Assembly: GCF_036077095.1 (NCBI RefSeq)
Contig: NZ_CP107960.1
Location: 1,426,001 to 1,490,000 of the forward strand
Reading direction: 5' to 3'
DNA: 64,000 nt
From: Streptomyces sp. NBC_00376
GTDB taxonomy: Bacteria; Actinomycetota; Actinomycetes; Streptomycetales; Streptomycetaceae
A program made the translations under genes and the position numbers. A model generated the notes under the pieces. It was not told the origin of the DNA. It was given only the letters and a program-made list of their open reading frames with translations, and did no database searches. The stretch's first letter is position 1. Every line of letters starts with the position of its first letter. Of the stretch, positions 9,088-17,534 are shown piece by piece.

Positions 9088-10539
9088 GTGGCCAGCAACA
9101 AACTCACCGTTGAGGATCTTCTCTCCTACCCCGCGCTCCAGCTCACGGTGAAGGCGGGCAGCAACGGTCTGGGCCGCTCGGTCTCCTGGGCGCACGCGAG
9201 CGAACTGGCCGATCCGACACCCTGGTTGCTCGGCGCCGAGGTCATCATGACGACGGGCCTTGCGATCCCCAGGACCGCCGCCGGGCAGCGCGCGTACCTG
9301 GAGCGGCTGGACGACGCCGGGGTCTCCGCGCTGGCCCTCTCGGCGCAGCTGCACATGCCCCCGCTGCACGACGCGTTCTTCCGGGCGGCCGATGAGCGGG
9401 GCTTCCCGGTCCTCGAGGTCCCGCTCGCCGTCCCCTTCATCGCGGTGGCCCAGGAGGTCGCCGCATCGGTCCAGGAGGATGCCCGGCACCGGCTCGGCGC
9501 CCAGCTGCAGGTCTTCGGTTCGCTGCGCTGGCTGGTCGCCGAGGACCTCGACACGCCCACGCTGCTGCGCCGCCTCGAACGCCTCTCGGGATACGACGTG
9601 TACCTCTGCACGCCGCAGGGGCGCCCCCTCCTGCCGGGCGTACCGGCGCCCGATCCGGGCGTCCTGCCCGACTCGGTCGACGCCCCGCCGACCGTCCCCG
9701 GTGGATTCGTGCTGCCCGTGCCGGCGCCCGGCGGTCCGGCCGGGTTCCTTGTCGCGTACGAGCGGGAGGGTGCCCAGCCCGCCGGACTCGCCGTCGTCCA
9801 GCACATCGCCACGGTGGCGGCGCTGCGGGTCGCGATGGTGCGCAACGAGCGCGAGACGCTGCGCCGCGAGGGCGCGGAGACCCTCGCCGAACTCCTGCAG
9901 GAGGTCCTCGACCCGGAGACGGCACGGCGCAGGCTCGCCCGGCATGCGATCGAGGGCGACACCGTGCTGCTCGTGGTCCGGCAGACCACGGACGAGGCGC
10001 TGCTGCGCTGCCTCCAGGACCATCCGCATCTGCTGCTCACCCGGGGCGAGGACCGTTATGTCCTCGGGGCGCCGCAGCTGGCTGTGGAGATCCGCGGGCT
10101 ACCGGGCGTGGCGGCCGGGATGAGCCGCCCGTTCCAGCCGGGCGCCGCGCTGCGGGTCGCACAGCGCGAGGCGCTCTGGGCGGTCTCGAAGGCCGTCGAG
10201 TCGGGCCGCCCGGTGATCCGTTACGGGGACGACTCCATGGGCCGCTGGCTGCCCGACGACCCCGCGGTCCTGACCGCACTGGTCGAGCACGTCCTCGGTG
10301 AGGTGCTGCGCTACGACGAGGCGCACGATTCGCAGCTGCTGGTCTCCGCCCGCACCTGGATGGAGCGCGACCGCCGCACGGATGCGGCAGCGGCCGCGCT
10401 CCACATCCATCCGAACACGCTGACGTACCGGCTGCGGCGATTCGGTGCGCTGGCCGACCGCGACATGGCGTCGACGGGGGCGCTGGCGGAGGTCTGGCTG
10501 GCTGTCCAGGCAGCGGGGGCGCTGGGGCTGACGGACTGA
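9088..10539 (+). CDS. PucR-family transcriptional regulator
   Basis: A 483-residue regulator with the PucR layout. The N-terminal purine-catabolism sensor domain (LTVEDLLSYPALQLTVKAGSNGL...VSWAHASELADPTPWLLGAEVIMTTGLAIP) is followed by a middle GGDEF-like/CdaR region and a C-terminal HTH_30 domain (DAAAAALHIHPNTLTYRLRRFGALADRDM). PucR proteins bind a small effector and control purine, polyamine or nitrogen-compound catabolism. The GTG start at 9088 fixes the sensor motif at its normal distance from the N-terminus. It is divergent from the permease-SnoaL-ALDH operon, its likely target. Confidence 0.93.
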   Translation: MASNKLTVEDLLSYPALQLTVKAGSNGLGRSVSWAHASELADPTPWLLGAEVIMTTGLAIPRTAAGQRAYLERLDDAGVSALALSAQLHMPPLHDAFFRAADERGFPVLEVPLAVPFIAVAQEVAASVQEDARHRLGAQLQVFGSLRWLVAEDLDTPTLLRRLERLSGYDVYLCTPQGRPLLPGVPAPDPGVLPDSVDAPPTVPGGFVLPVPAPGGPAGFLVAYEREGAQPAGLAVVQHIATVAALRVAMVRNERETLRREGAETLAELLQEVLDPETARRRLARHAIEGDTVLLVVRQTTDEALLRCLQDHPHLLLTRGEDRYVLGAPQLAVEIRGLPGVAAGMSRPFQPGAALRVAQREALWAVSKAVESGRPVIRYGDDSMGRWLPDDPAVLTALVEHVLGEVLRYDEAHDSQLLVSARTWMERDRRTDAAAAALHIHPNTLTYRLRRFGALADRDMASTGALAEVWLAVQAAGALGLTD

Positions 10540-10592
10540 GGGCTCCTCCTCGGCCGAAGGCCGCCCGCATCCGCCCGCATCCGCTCCGGCAC

Positions 10593-10646
10593 TACGCTCA
10601 AGGGACCGGAACGTTCGAAGGACCGGAACGTTCAAGGGACCGTAAC
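10593..10646 (+). repeat. iterated GGACCGGAACGTTC repeats before metallo-hydrolase gene
   Basis: Two exact copies of GGACCGGAACGTTC lie at 10603-10616 and 10620-10633 and a partial copy, GGACCGTAAC, at 10637-10646, with a 17-bp period. Each full copy contains the palindrome GAACGTTC. A TACGCT -10-like box precedes them at 10593-10598, so the repeats would fall in the leader of the 10676 gene. They look like an iterated protein-binding site; the binder is unknown. Confidence 0.5.
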
Positions 10647-10675
10647 AGAGAGCCACGGCGGACGGGAGGCAGACG

Positions 10676-11458
10676 GTGCCGGTGGAAGTCACCTGGTGGG
10701 GTCATGCCACCTGCACCATCGAGGACTCCGGGGTCCGGGTGCTGACCGATCCGCTCTTCGTGCGGCGTCTGGCGCATCTGCGCCGCCGCCGCGGTGAGCT
10801 GCCCGGTCCCGAGGCCGCGGTCGCGGACGTCGTGCTCGTCTCGCATCTGCACTCGGACCATCTGCATCTGCCGTCCCTGGCCAGGCTCGCCCCCGGCAGC
10901 AGGCTGATCGTGCCGCTGGGCGCGGTGCGCTCGGTGCCGGGGCTGCGGGGCCTGGGCTCGAAGCGCGGGCTGCGGATCACCGAGGTCGCCGCGGGGGACG
11001 AGGTCCGGGTCGGCGAGGTGCTGGTCCGGGCGGTTCCGGCGATGCACGACGGCAGGCGGCTGCCGATGGGCCCGCATCGCTCCCCCGCGCTCGGCTTCGT
11101 GGTCGAGGGCGAGGCGCGGACGTACTTCGCGGGGGACACGGGGCTCTTCGACGACATGGCCGAGGCCGTCGGGCCGGTGGACATGGCGCTGCTGCCGGTC
11201 GGCGGCTGGGGACCGTATCTGGGCCACGGTCATCTGGACGCGGGGCGGGCGGCGCAGGCGCTGGCCCGGCTGGCACCGAGGGCGGCGGTGCCGGTGCACT
11301 ACGGCACGTACTGGCCGATCGGCATGGACGGGGTCAGGCCGCACGAGTTCCACTCGCCGGGTGACGAGTTCGCCCGCAAGGCGGCACTGCTGGCGCCGGA
11401 GGTGGCCGTGCACCGGCTGTCCCACGGCGAACACGTGCGGCCGGAGGGCGCCAGGTGA
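10676..11458 (+). CDS. metallo-beta-lactamase-fold hydrolase (UlaG/NAPE-PLD-like)
   Basis: A 260-residue MBL-fold protein. The opening VTWWGHATCTIEDSGVRVLTDPLF is the signature of the UlaG/NAPE-PLD branch. The zinc motif is SHLHSDHLHLP (HxHxDH), with further ligands in FAGDTGLF, HLDAG and the C-terminal VHYGTYW. It is a metal-dependent hydrolase of unknown substrate; relatives act on phosphodiester or lactone bonds. The GTG start is preceded by GGGAGG. It overlaps the downstream membrane gene by four bases (GTGA). A second, more distant member of the same family lies at 12065-13135 on the other strand. Confidence 0.88.
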   Translation: MPVEVTWWGHATCTIEDSGVRVLTDPLFVRRLAHLRRRRGELPGPEAAVADVVLVSHLHSDHLHLPSLARLAPGSRLIVPLGAVRSVPGLRGLGSKRGLRITEVAAGDEVRVGEVLVRAVPAMHDGRRLPMGPHRSPALGFVVEGEARTYFAGDTGLFDDMAEAVGPVDMALLPVGGWGPYLGHGHLDAGRAAQALARLAPRAAVPVHYGTYWPIGMDGVRPHEFHSPGDEFARKAALLAPEVAVHRLSHGEHVRPEGAR

Positions 11459-12075
11459 TCCAGGAGGTCGTGAGACAGCTGCCCCCGGAGTCGACGCAGC
11501 AGGCGGTCGGCTACCCGTCGCTGTTCCTGCTGGTGACGCTGGGGGCGCTGGTGCCGGTGGTGCCGACGGGTGCGCTGGTGAGTTCGGCCGCGGTGGTGGC
11601 GCTGCATCAGTCGTCGCCGTTCTCGCTGCTGATCGTCTTCGCGGTGGCCTCGGCCGCGGCGTTCTTCGGTGACATCTGTCTGTACTGGCTCGGCCAACGG
11701 GGGGTGCGGTCGAAGAACGGTTCGAAATGGCTGCGGACGATCCGGGACCGGGCCGCTCCGGACCGGCTGGCGCAGGCGCAGCGGAAGCTGGACGAGCACG
11801 GGGCGATGGTGCTGGTGCTGTCCAGGCTGGTGCCCGCCGGGCGGATACCGGTGATGCTGGCCTGTCTGCTGAGCCGGATGCCGCTGCGGCAGTTCGCCCG
11901 TGGCGATGTGCCGGCGTGTCTGGCGTGGGCGGCGACGTATCAGGTGATCGGGATCCTGGGCGGTTCGCTCTTCCCGGAGCCGTGGCAGGGGGTGGTCGCG
12001 GCGGTGGGTCTGACGCTGCTGATCAGCGGGGCACCCGCGGTGCTGCGGAGGCTGCGGACCCGTTTCAGCCACTGA
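11455..12075 (+). CDS. DedA/VTT-domain membrane protein
   Basis: A 206-residue membrane protein with hydrophobic segments around residues 20-45, 55-80 and near the C-terminus. The DedA/SNARE-associated (VTT) motif is visible as FGDICLYWLGQRG and SRLVPAGRIPVMLACLLSRMPLRQF, with the conserved arginines and glycines of the family's re-entrant loop. DedA proteins move lipids, including undecaprenyl phosphate in some members, across the membrane. It is translationally coupled to the MBL hydrolase upstream. Its last 11 bases overlap the end of the convergent gene. Confidence 0.85.
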   Translation: MIQEVVRQLPPESTQQAVGYPSLFLLVTLGALVPVVPTGALVSSAAVVALHQSSPFSLLIVFAVASAAAFFGDICLYWLGQRGVRSKNGSKWLRTIRDRAAPDRLAQAQRKLDEHGAMVLVLSRLVPAGRIPVMLACLLSRMPLRQFARGDVPACLAWAATYQVIGILGGSLFPEPWQGVVAAVGLTLLISGAPAVLRRLRTRFSH

Positions 12076-13135
12076 TCGTGCGGGGTGCCGGCTCCAGTAC
12101 GCGCGAGGCGCCGATCGGCAGGTCCCAGAGCAGGTCGCGGGGGTGTCCGGCGCGTTGCCAGGCCGTGCGCAGCCGGGTCAGCGGTTCGAGCACGGGCTCG
12201 GCGGAGAGCAGGAAGGTGGCCCAGTGCATCGGCGCCATCGCACGCGCGCCGAGGTCCTCGTACGCCTGCACGGCCTCCTCCGGATCGGTGTGCACGTCGC
12301 CGAGCCACCAGCGCGGTTCGTACGCCCCGATCGGCAGGAGGGTCAGGTCGATGCCGGGGTACCGGCTGCCGATCTCGCCGAACCAGTGCCCGTAGCCGGT
12401 GTCCCCGGCGAAGTGGATCCGCCGGGCGCCGGGGGCGGGGGCGGAGATGATCCAGCCGCCCCACAGGGAGCGGCAGGTGTCGGTGAGGGTCCGTTTGGAC
12501 CAGTGGTGGGCCGGCACGAAGTCGAAGCGGACCCCGTCGAGCTCGGCCGATTCCCACCAGTCGAGCTCGGTGACACAGGTGAAGCGGCGACGGCGGCACC
12601 AGCGGCCGAGCCCGGCGGGGACGAGGAGCGGGGTGTCCCTGGGCAGTCTGCGCAGGGTGGGGGCGTCGAGGTGGTCGTAGTGGTTGTGGCTGATGACGAC
12701 GGCGTCCACGGGCGGCAGGTCCTCCCAGCGGACGCCGACCGGGGTGATCCTGGCCGGGGTCCCGAGGATCCGCCGGGACCAGACGGGGTCGGTGAGGACG
12801 GTCAGCCCGCCGGTGCGGATGATCCAGCTGGCGTGCCCGGCCCAGGTGACGGACGTGCTGCCCGCGGGGGTGGCCGGCAGGGGTTCGGGGGCGTACGGGA
12901 GGCGGTGGATGCCTCGCAGTCCCTCCGCGTTGGGCCGCAGGGAGTGCTCGCGGGCCAGTCGGGACATGCCTATGACACCAGGGAGGGGCGCGGTGAGCCG
13001 GTCCGCGAAGCTCCTGGGCCATTCCCGGATCTCGCCGAGCGGACGCGGTTCGACGATCCGGCCGCGGGCTGTGCGGTGCGGCTGCGGCTGCGGCTGTGCG
13101 GTCCCGGTGCGGGAGCGCTCGCTCTGTTCCGTCAT
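12065..13135 (-). CDS. metallo-beta-lactamase-fold hydrolase (NAPE-PLD-like)
   Basis: A 356-residue MBL-fold hydrolase. STSVTWAGHASWIIRTGGLTVLTDPVWS matches the NAPE-PLD/UlaG N-terminal signature, the zinc site is SHNHYDHLDAP (HxHxDH), and IHFAGDTGYGHWF plus MAPMHWATF supply the remaining ligands. The relatives hydrolyse N-acyl phosphatidylethanolamines or metal-bound phosphodiesters; the substrate here is unknown. It lies 25 bp downstream of the aminotransferase-like gene on the same strand and overlaps the convergent DedA-like gene by 11 bp. Confidence 0.9.
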   Translation of the reverse strand: MTEQSERSRTGTAQPQPQPHRTARGRIVEPRPLGEIREWPRSFADRLTAPLPGVIGMSRLAREHSLRPNAEGLRGIHRLPYAPEPLPATPAGSTSVTWAGHASWIIRTGGLTVLTDPVWSRRILGTPARITPVGVRWEDLPPVDAVVISHNHYDHLDAPTLRRLPRDTPLLVPAGLGRWCRRRRFTCVTELDWWESAELDGVRFDFVPAHHWSKRTLTDTCRSLWGGWIISAPAPGARRIHFAGDTGYGHWFGEIGSRYPGIDLTLLPIGAYEPRWWLGDVHTDPEEAVQAYEDLGARAMAPMHWATFLLSAEPVLEPLTRLRTAWQRAGHPRDLLWDLPIGASRVLEPAPRTISG

Positions 13136-13160
13136 CGAGAGACTCCCGTCTCGCAGTTCC

Positions 13161-14420
13161 TCATCGAAGTTCGTCGAGGGCCGTTGCGAAAATGCTCAGC
13201 GCCTCGGCCACATGCGGCAATTCAAGGGGCGCCACAGCGGTGAGGGACTCCAGTTGCTGTTCCGGGGCCGACCCGAGCAGCGACCCGGTGCCCAGCCGCA
13301 CCCGCAGCGCCCCCAGTTCGTCGCCGAACCGGTGTCCGCCCGGTGTCGGTGCGCCGAGACGTTCCGTCAGGTACTCCTCCAGCTCCAGCGAGTCCGTGAC
13401 GCCACGGGCGGCCAGCCGGGACCTGAGCGGGCCGAGATCGGCGTAGAGGTGCCGGCCCGCCTGCGGGGGCCTGGCCAGCGCGCCCGAGGCCAGGACCGCG
13501 CGGTGGGCGGCGGCGGCGATCCGTGCCTGGAGCGCGGCGGCCCGGCGGACCCGGTCCTTCACGGAGTCCGGTTCGCGCAGCGCGTGGGCGGCGGCCATGG
13601 CGACCGGCCCCGCGACGAGCGCGCCGAGCGCGGTGAGGATGTCGAGCGTACGGGCGTGGCGCACCGCCGCCCGTTCGGTGTCCGGGAACCGGGCTACCGC
13701 GACCGGCCAGGCGGACGGGGTCAGTGCTCCGGCCAGGTCGCAGACGACCGTGACGTCGTCCGGGCACATCTCGGCCGGGCTGAGCAGGACCGTGTCGCGC
13801 GGCCGGTGCAGGGTGTCGCGCCAGGTCTCGTCGCTCACGACGTGCAGCCCCTCGGCGATCGCCGCCTCGCACGCCTCGCGCACCAGCTCCGGCGGGGCGA
13901 CGGTGGCGGTCGGGTCGTCGACCATGGAGATGATCAGCAGCCGGGGCCGGCCGCCCTCGGCACGCACCCTGCGCACGGTCTCCAGGAGCGCGTACGGATC
14001 GGGCACGCCACCGCACTCGGCCGGGGTCGGCACATGGTAGGCGGGCCTGCCGAGCAGCCGGGCCTGCGGGATCCAGGTGGCGGGGCAGGGGCGCGGCATG
14101 AGTACGTCGCCGCCGTGCGCGGCGATCAGCGCGAGCAGCAGCGGCGAGGCGCCCGGGGCCGCGGCGACGCGCTCCGGGCTGCCGGGCAGCCCGCGCCGCT
14201 CCCAGTAGGCGGCCGCGGCCGTGCGCAGCGCCTGGCCGCCACCGGTCGGTTCGGGGTCGCCCCGGCCCGCCGCCGCGGCGAGCACCTCGGCCAGCTCGGG
14301 CAGCACCGGCAGACCCGGATCGGGGGCGGGCGGCCCGTACCGGACGGGGCCCCGGTCCTCGCGTACGGAGCGCGCGCCGTCCCCGGCCCGTCCGGGCCGC
14401 TCGGTCCGCTGCCGCGCCAT
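13161..14420 (-). CDS. aminotransferase class I/II-fold protein lacking the PLP lysine
   Basis: The 419-residue protein follows the class I/II aminotransferase layout: GGGQALRTAAAAYWERRGLP near residue 60, AAPGASPLLLALIAAHGGDVLMPRPC, then LLIISMVDDPTATV (usual NP.NPTG site) and EGLHVVSDETWRD (SDE.Y site). Where the Schiff-base lysine is expected (S.SK....G.R.G), the sequence reads VVCDLAGALTPSAWPVAVARF with no lysine. The protein therefore probably does not form an internal aldimine and may have a binding or altered role. GAAGGAGG lies five bases before the ATG. It is upstream of, and likely co-transcribed with, the MBL hydrolase gene. Confidence 0.8.
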   Translation of the reverse strand: MARQRTERPGRAGDGARSVREDRGPVRYGPPAPDPGLPVLPELAEVLAAAAGRGDPEPTGGGQALRTAAAAYWERRGLPGSPERVAAAPGASPLLLALIAAHGGDVLMPRPCPATWIPQARLLGRPAYHVPTPAECGGVPDPYALLETVRRVRAEGGRPRLLIISMVDDPTATVAPPELVREACEAAIAEGLHVVSDETWRDTLHRPRDTVLLSPAEMCPDDVTVVCDLAGALTPSAWPVAVARFPDTERAAVRHARTLDILTALGALVAGPVAMAAAHALREPDSVKDRVRRAAALQARIAAAAHRAVLASGALARPPQAGRHLYADLGPLRSRLAARGVTDSLELEEYLTERLGAPTPGGHRFGDELGALRVRLGTGSLLGSAPEQQLESLTAVAPLELPHVAEALSIFATALDELR

Positions 14421-14541
14421 CCGGGCCTCCTTCGCCGCCGCCCCGTCACCCTGTCGCGCCGTCTCGCACTCAGGGCCCTTTATACGAGGGTTCGGCCGGC
14501 CGCGCCCGCCGACGGAGCGGCGGGGCGCCGTTGAGGCGGTG

Positions 14542-15393
14542 TCAGCCGGCGAAGGCCGCCTGGGGCATTCCGCGCCCCGCGTCCGGCAGCACCAGCAGCG
14601 AGCCGGACAGCGGGTGCGGAGCGGTGAGCCCGGTCCGGGCGGTGGAGATGTACAGGTCGTTCAGGTCCCGGCCGCCGAAGGCGCAGGCGGTCGGGCGCCT
14701 GACCGGCACCGCGACGATCCGGTCCAGCGCGCCGTCGGCCGTGTACCGGCGCACCGCCGCGCCGTCCCAGAGCGCGACCCAGACGGCCCCCTCGGCGTCG
14801 ACCGTCAGCCCGTCGGGGAATCCCGCGCCCTCCTCGACGGTGACGAACGGGCGCCGGTTCACGGCGTGTTCCCCGTCGAAGTCGAAGATGTCGATACGGC
14901 GCGTCGGTGTGTCGATGAAGTACATCAGCCGCCCGTCCGGGCTCCAGCCGATGCCGTTGCCGCACGCCACGACGGGCAGCACCGCGGTCGTCGTGCCGTC
15001 GGCCGCGACCCGGGAGAGGCTGCCGCCGTCCGGGGCCCCGTCGTAGCGCATGGTGCCCACCCACAGCGCCCCGTCCGGCGCGACCGCCGCGTCGTTGCCG
15101 CGCCGGCCCGGCACCGGGTCGTGGACCAGCCACCGGAAGGCTCCGTCGGCGTCGTAGAGGCCGATGCCGTCACGCAGATTGACCACGAGTCCGCCGCCGG
15201 CGCGCGGTTTGGCGGCGCCGACGTGCTGTTCGGTCGCCAGCACCGTACGGCGGCCGCTCACCGGGTCGTAGGTGTGCACGCGCGCGGAGACGATGTCGAC
15301 CCAGATCAGCCGTTCGGTGGACGGGTCCCAGGTCGGGCCCTCGCCGAGCTCGGCCCACTCGCGCACGGCCACGTCCAGGTGCGGTGTGTTCAC
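14542..15393 (-). CDS. SMP-30/gluconolactonase-family lactonase
   Basis: A 283-residue six-bladed beta-propeller of the SMP-30/regucalcin family, which hydrolyses sugar lactones with a bound divalent metal. Metal ligands are recognisable: Glu in LGEGPTWDP, Asn in CGNGIGWSPDGRLMYF and Asp in GFPDGLTVDAEG. The GTG start at 15393 (VNTPHLDVAV) has AGGAG eight bases upstream. A longer in-frame extension to 15558 is basic and low in secondary structure, so it was rejected. The C-terminus ISTARTGLT...GSLLVLPDAGRG is typical of the family. Confidence 0.9.
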   Translation of the reverse strand: MNTPHLDVAVREWAELGEGPTWDPSTERLIWVDIVSARVHTYDPVSGRRTVLATEQHVGAAKPRAGGGLVVNLRDGIGLYDADGAFRWLVHDPVPGRRGNDAAVAPDGALWVGTMRYDGAPDGGSLSRVAADGTTTAVLPVVACGNGIGWSPDGRLMYFIDTPTRRIDIFDFDGEHAVNRRPFVTVEEGAGFPDGLTVDAEGAVWVALWDGAAVRRYTADGALDRIVAVPVRRPTACAFGGRDLNDLYISTARTGLTAPHPLSGSLLVLPDAGRGMPQAAFAG

Positions 15394-15575
15394 TTCTGCC
15401 TCTCCTGACCGGGGTGCCGGAATGCCGGAACATCGAACACACACTAATCCTGTTCTCCGGCCTTTCGGCGGTCGCGGGGCAATGAGCGCCCTCCCGCATC
15501 GGCCGGGTCTGTCGAACGCCCGGCTGATCGACCTGGTTCGAGACATGTTCCGACCCATCGGTAACCTGCGTCGTC

Positions 15576-16013
15576 ATGATGCGCGCGTGGATTCTGCCGA
15601 TGCTGTTCGTGCTCTGCGGCTCAGCCGTCGCGACCGGGCCGGTCCTCCGGGGAAGCCCCGGCGAAGCCGCGGCGATCCTGGTGGTGTTCGTGTTGCTCGC
15701 AGGCGTGAACTCGCCTCTGGTCTTTCCCAGGTCCGTCGGTGCGCTGGAGGCACAACGCCGCAGCGCGGTCGACGGCCGGCCGGTCGTCTACTGGCGGTCG
15801 GGCTGCAAGTACTGTCTGCGCCTGCGCTTCCGGTTGGGCCGTAGCGCCAGCCGGTTGCACTGGGTCGACATCTGGCGCGACCCGGACGGAGCGGCGGCGG
15901 TGCGGGCGGCCAACGACGGCAACGAGACCGTGCCGACGGTCGTCGTGGCCGGCCGGTCCCATGTCGACCCGGATGTCGAATGGGTGCGCGAACAGCTGTC
16001 TCCATCCGTGTGA
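15576..16013 (+). CDS. membrane-anchored glutaredoxin/mycoredoxin-like protein
   Basis: A 145-residue protein. Residues 1-50 form two hydrophobic segments (ILPMLFVLCGSAVATGPVL and AAAILVVFVLLAGVNSPLVF). The rest is a glutaredoxin fold with the redox motif WRSGCKYC (CxxC) and the cis-proline loop ETVPTVVVAG. Actinobacterial relatives (mycoredoxins) reduce mixed disulfides with mycothiol; the anchor suggests action at the inner membrane face. There is no Shine-Dalgarno, but TAACCT at 15562-15567 sits eight bases before the ATG, so it may be translated from a leaderless mRNA. Confidence 0.85.
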   Translation: MMRAWILPMLFVLCGSAVATGPVLRGSPGEAAAILVVFVLLAGVNSPLVFPRSVGALEAQRRSAVDGRPVVYWRSGCKYCLRLRFRLGRSASRLHWVDIWRDPDGAAAVRAANDGNETVPTVVVAGRSHVDPDVEWVREQLSPSV

Positions 16014-16107
16014 TCGGAAACGACGCCGTATCGCCAAGACGCCCACAGGCATCCCGGGACCGCCGGTCCGCAGCACAGCCGCCGCACCCGAGAGGTAATT
16101 TCAACCC

Positions 16108-16698
16108 ATGCTGACAGCAACGCAGTTGAGCAATCATCTTCGGGCGCATGCACCCACGTACGTCGCCCTCGCAGCCGTCGTCGGCACGGTCCTGGCCGGG
16201 CACCTCCAGGCACAGGGCATCCTGGAGACGGGGGAGAGACAGGCGGCAAGCGTCCTGGAAGCGACGAGGAACGAGGCGGACGGCCGACAGGACCGGGACA
16301 GGGCGCGTGAGCAGGTGACCCGCTACGGCGAACTGATCCAGTCCTCCACCCGTATGCGCCTCCTGATGCAGCGCTTCGAAAGGCTCGACGCGAAGTCCCG
16401 ACGCGATCCGGCGATCGTCGGGGGACTCACGGCGGGCACCGACGACCTTGCGGCGAAGGCGAATTCAGCGGCGGTGATCCTGCAGAGCCATGTGAGCAAG
16501 GCAGTGCGGGAGAACTCCCACGGCATCGCCTTCACGATGCCCTACGCCGCCCAGTGCCTGGAGACAGGTCTGCCGGGCAACACGAACGGCTACCGGGTGG
16601 ACTACCCGGGTCGGGGGCTCACCGACTGCGGGGAACTGCGGGAGTGGCTGGAGGTCCACGAGAGCACCCTGGCGAAGGATTCGCCCACCTTCTCGTAG
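16108..16698 (+). CDS. hypothetical membrane-tethered protein
   Basis: I do not recognise this 196-residue protein. One hydrophobic segment near residues 17-34 (TYVALAAVVGTVLAGHLQ) is followed by a charged, probably helical stretch (residues 38-75, rich in Glu, Arg and Gln). A C-terminal part carries two cysteines (AAQCLETG, DCGELREW). The arrangement suggests a single-pass anchor with a soluble domain. Base composition is slightly lower in GC than the neighbouring genes. It follows the glutaredoxin gene by 94 bp. Confidence 0.6.
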   Translation: MLTATQLSNHLRAHAPTYVALAAVVGTVLAGHLQAQGILETGERQAASVLEATRNEADGRQDRDRAREQVTRYGELIQSSTRMRLLMQRFERLDAKSRRDPAIVGGLTAGTDDLAAKANSAAVILQSHVSKAVRENSHGIAFTMPYAAQCLETGLPGNTNGYRVDYPGRGLTDCGELREWLEVHESTLAKDSPTFS

Positions 16699-16760
16699 CC
16701 ACGGCACTGCCGTGACCCGACGAGCACGGCCCTCGGGACCGGCGGCTGACAGCCGAGGTC

Positions 16761-17354
16761 TCAGCCCTGCCGGCCGAGCAGTGCGAGGAGCCGGGTCTGC
16801 GGGTCGGCGTCCGGTGCGGTCTCGACGGGCGCAGCGAACAGACCGCTCTGCGAGAGGTCCTTCGCGTACGGTCCGACCTCACGGCCGGCGAAGTCGACCA
16901 GCCGGGCGGGCAGCCGCTCGTCGGCGCCGATCGCCCGGGACAGATCCCAGGCGTGCACCACGGCGTCGGCCACCATCTGCGCGCAGTAGGCGTCGGCGGC
17001 GCTGTCCCCGTACGACAGGTTCACCGTCCCCTCCAGCGCGCCCGGCGCCTCGAACGCCCGGCGCGCCCCGGCCGCCGCCCGGTCCCACGCGGCCACGGGG
17101 TCGTCGCCCAGCACATCGCCGTCGAAGGCGTCGCCGACCTCGGCGACGGTGCGGCGCTCGGTGACGAGCGGCGGCACCCAGAGCTGTTCGGCGGTGAGAT
17201 GGGCGACCAGGTCCCGGACGGTCCACTCGGTGCACGGCGTCGGTGCGGACCACTGGTCCTCGCGCACCGCGTGCACCCGGTCGGTGAAGAGCCGGAGCGC
17301 CTCGCCGTGGCGTTCGAGGATTTCGCTGACGGAAGTGACTGAAGCAGATGCCAT
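16761..17354 (-). CDS. TIGR03086-type DinB-fold (mycothiol maleylpyruvate isomerase-like) protein
   Basis: A 197-residue four-helix-bundle protein. PTPCTEWTVRDLVAHLTAEQLWVP is the family N-terminal signature, and a second metal-ligand histidine is seen in MVADAVVHAWDLSRAIG. Members bind a divalent metal through three histidines and are thought to act as mycothiol-dependent S-transferases or isomerases in actinobacteria. The substrate is unknown. It is a stand-alone gene divergent from the methyltransferase at 17535. Confidence 0.87.
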   Translation of the reverse strand: MASASVTSVSEILERHGEALRLFTDRVHAVREDQWSAPTPCTEWTVRDLVAHLTAEQLWVPPLVTERRTVAEVGDAFDGDVLGDDPVAAWDRAAAGARRAFEAPGALEGTVNLSYGDSAADAYCAQMVADAVVHAWDLSRAIGADERLPARLVDFAGREVGPYAKDLSQSGLFAAPVETAPDADPQTRLLALLGRQG

Positions 17355-17534
17355 GCGTCCACTCTCCCCGGCCCGGGGCCGGGGCGCGAATGGGCGCTGA
17401 CCACATGTCGAGATAGGGATCTCAAATTCCGGAACTCCGGCGTACGGTGGCCGTACCGATCACCGCTTCGCGGCCCGCGTTCCCGGCACGCTCCGGAACG
17501 CTTCCGGCCGCGTTCCGAGAAAGGATCCACTGCC

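Noticed and set aside
15531..15550. tRNA T-loop-like sequence GGTTCGAGAC
   Set aside because: No cloverleaf can be formed around it; it lies in a promoter region.
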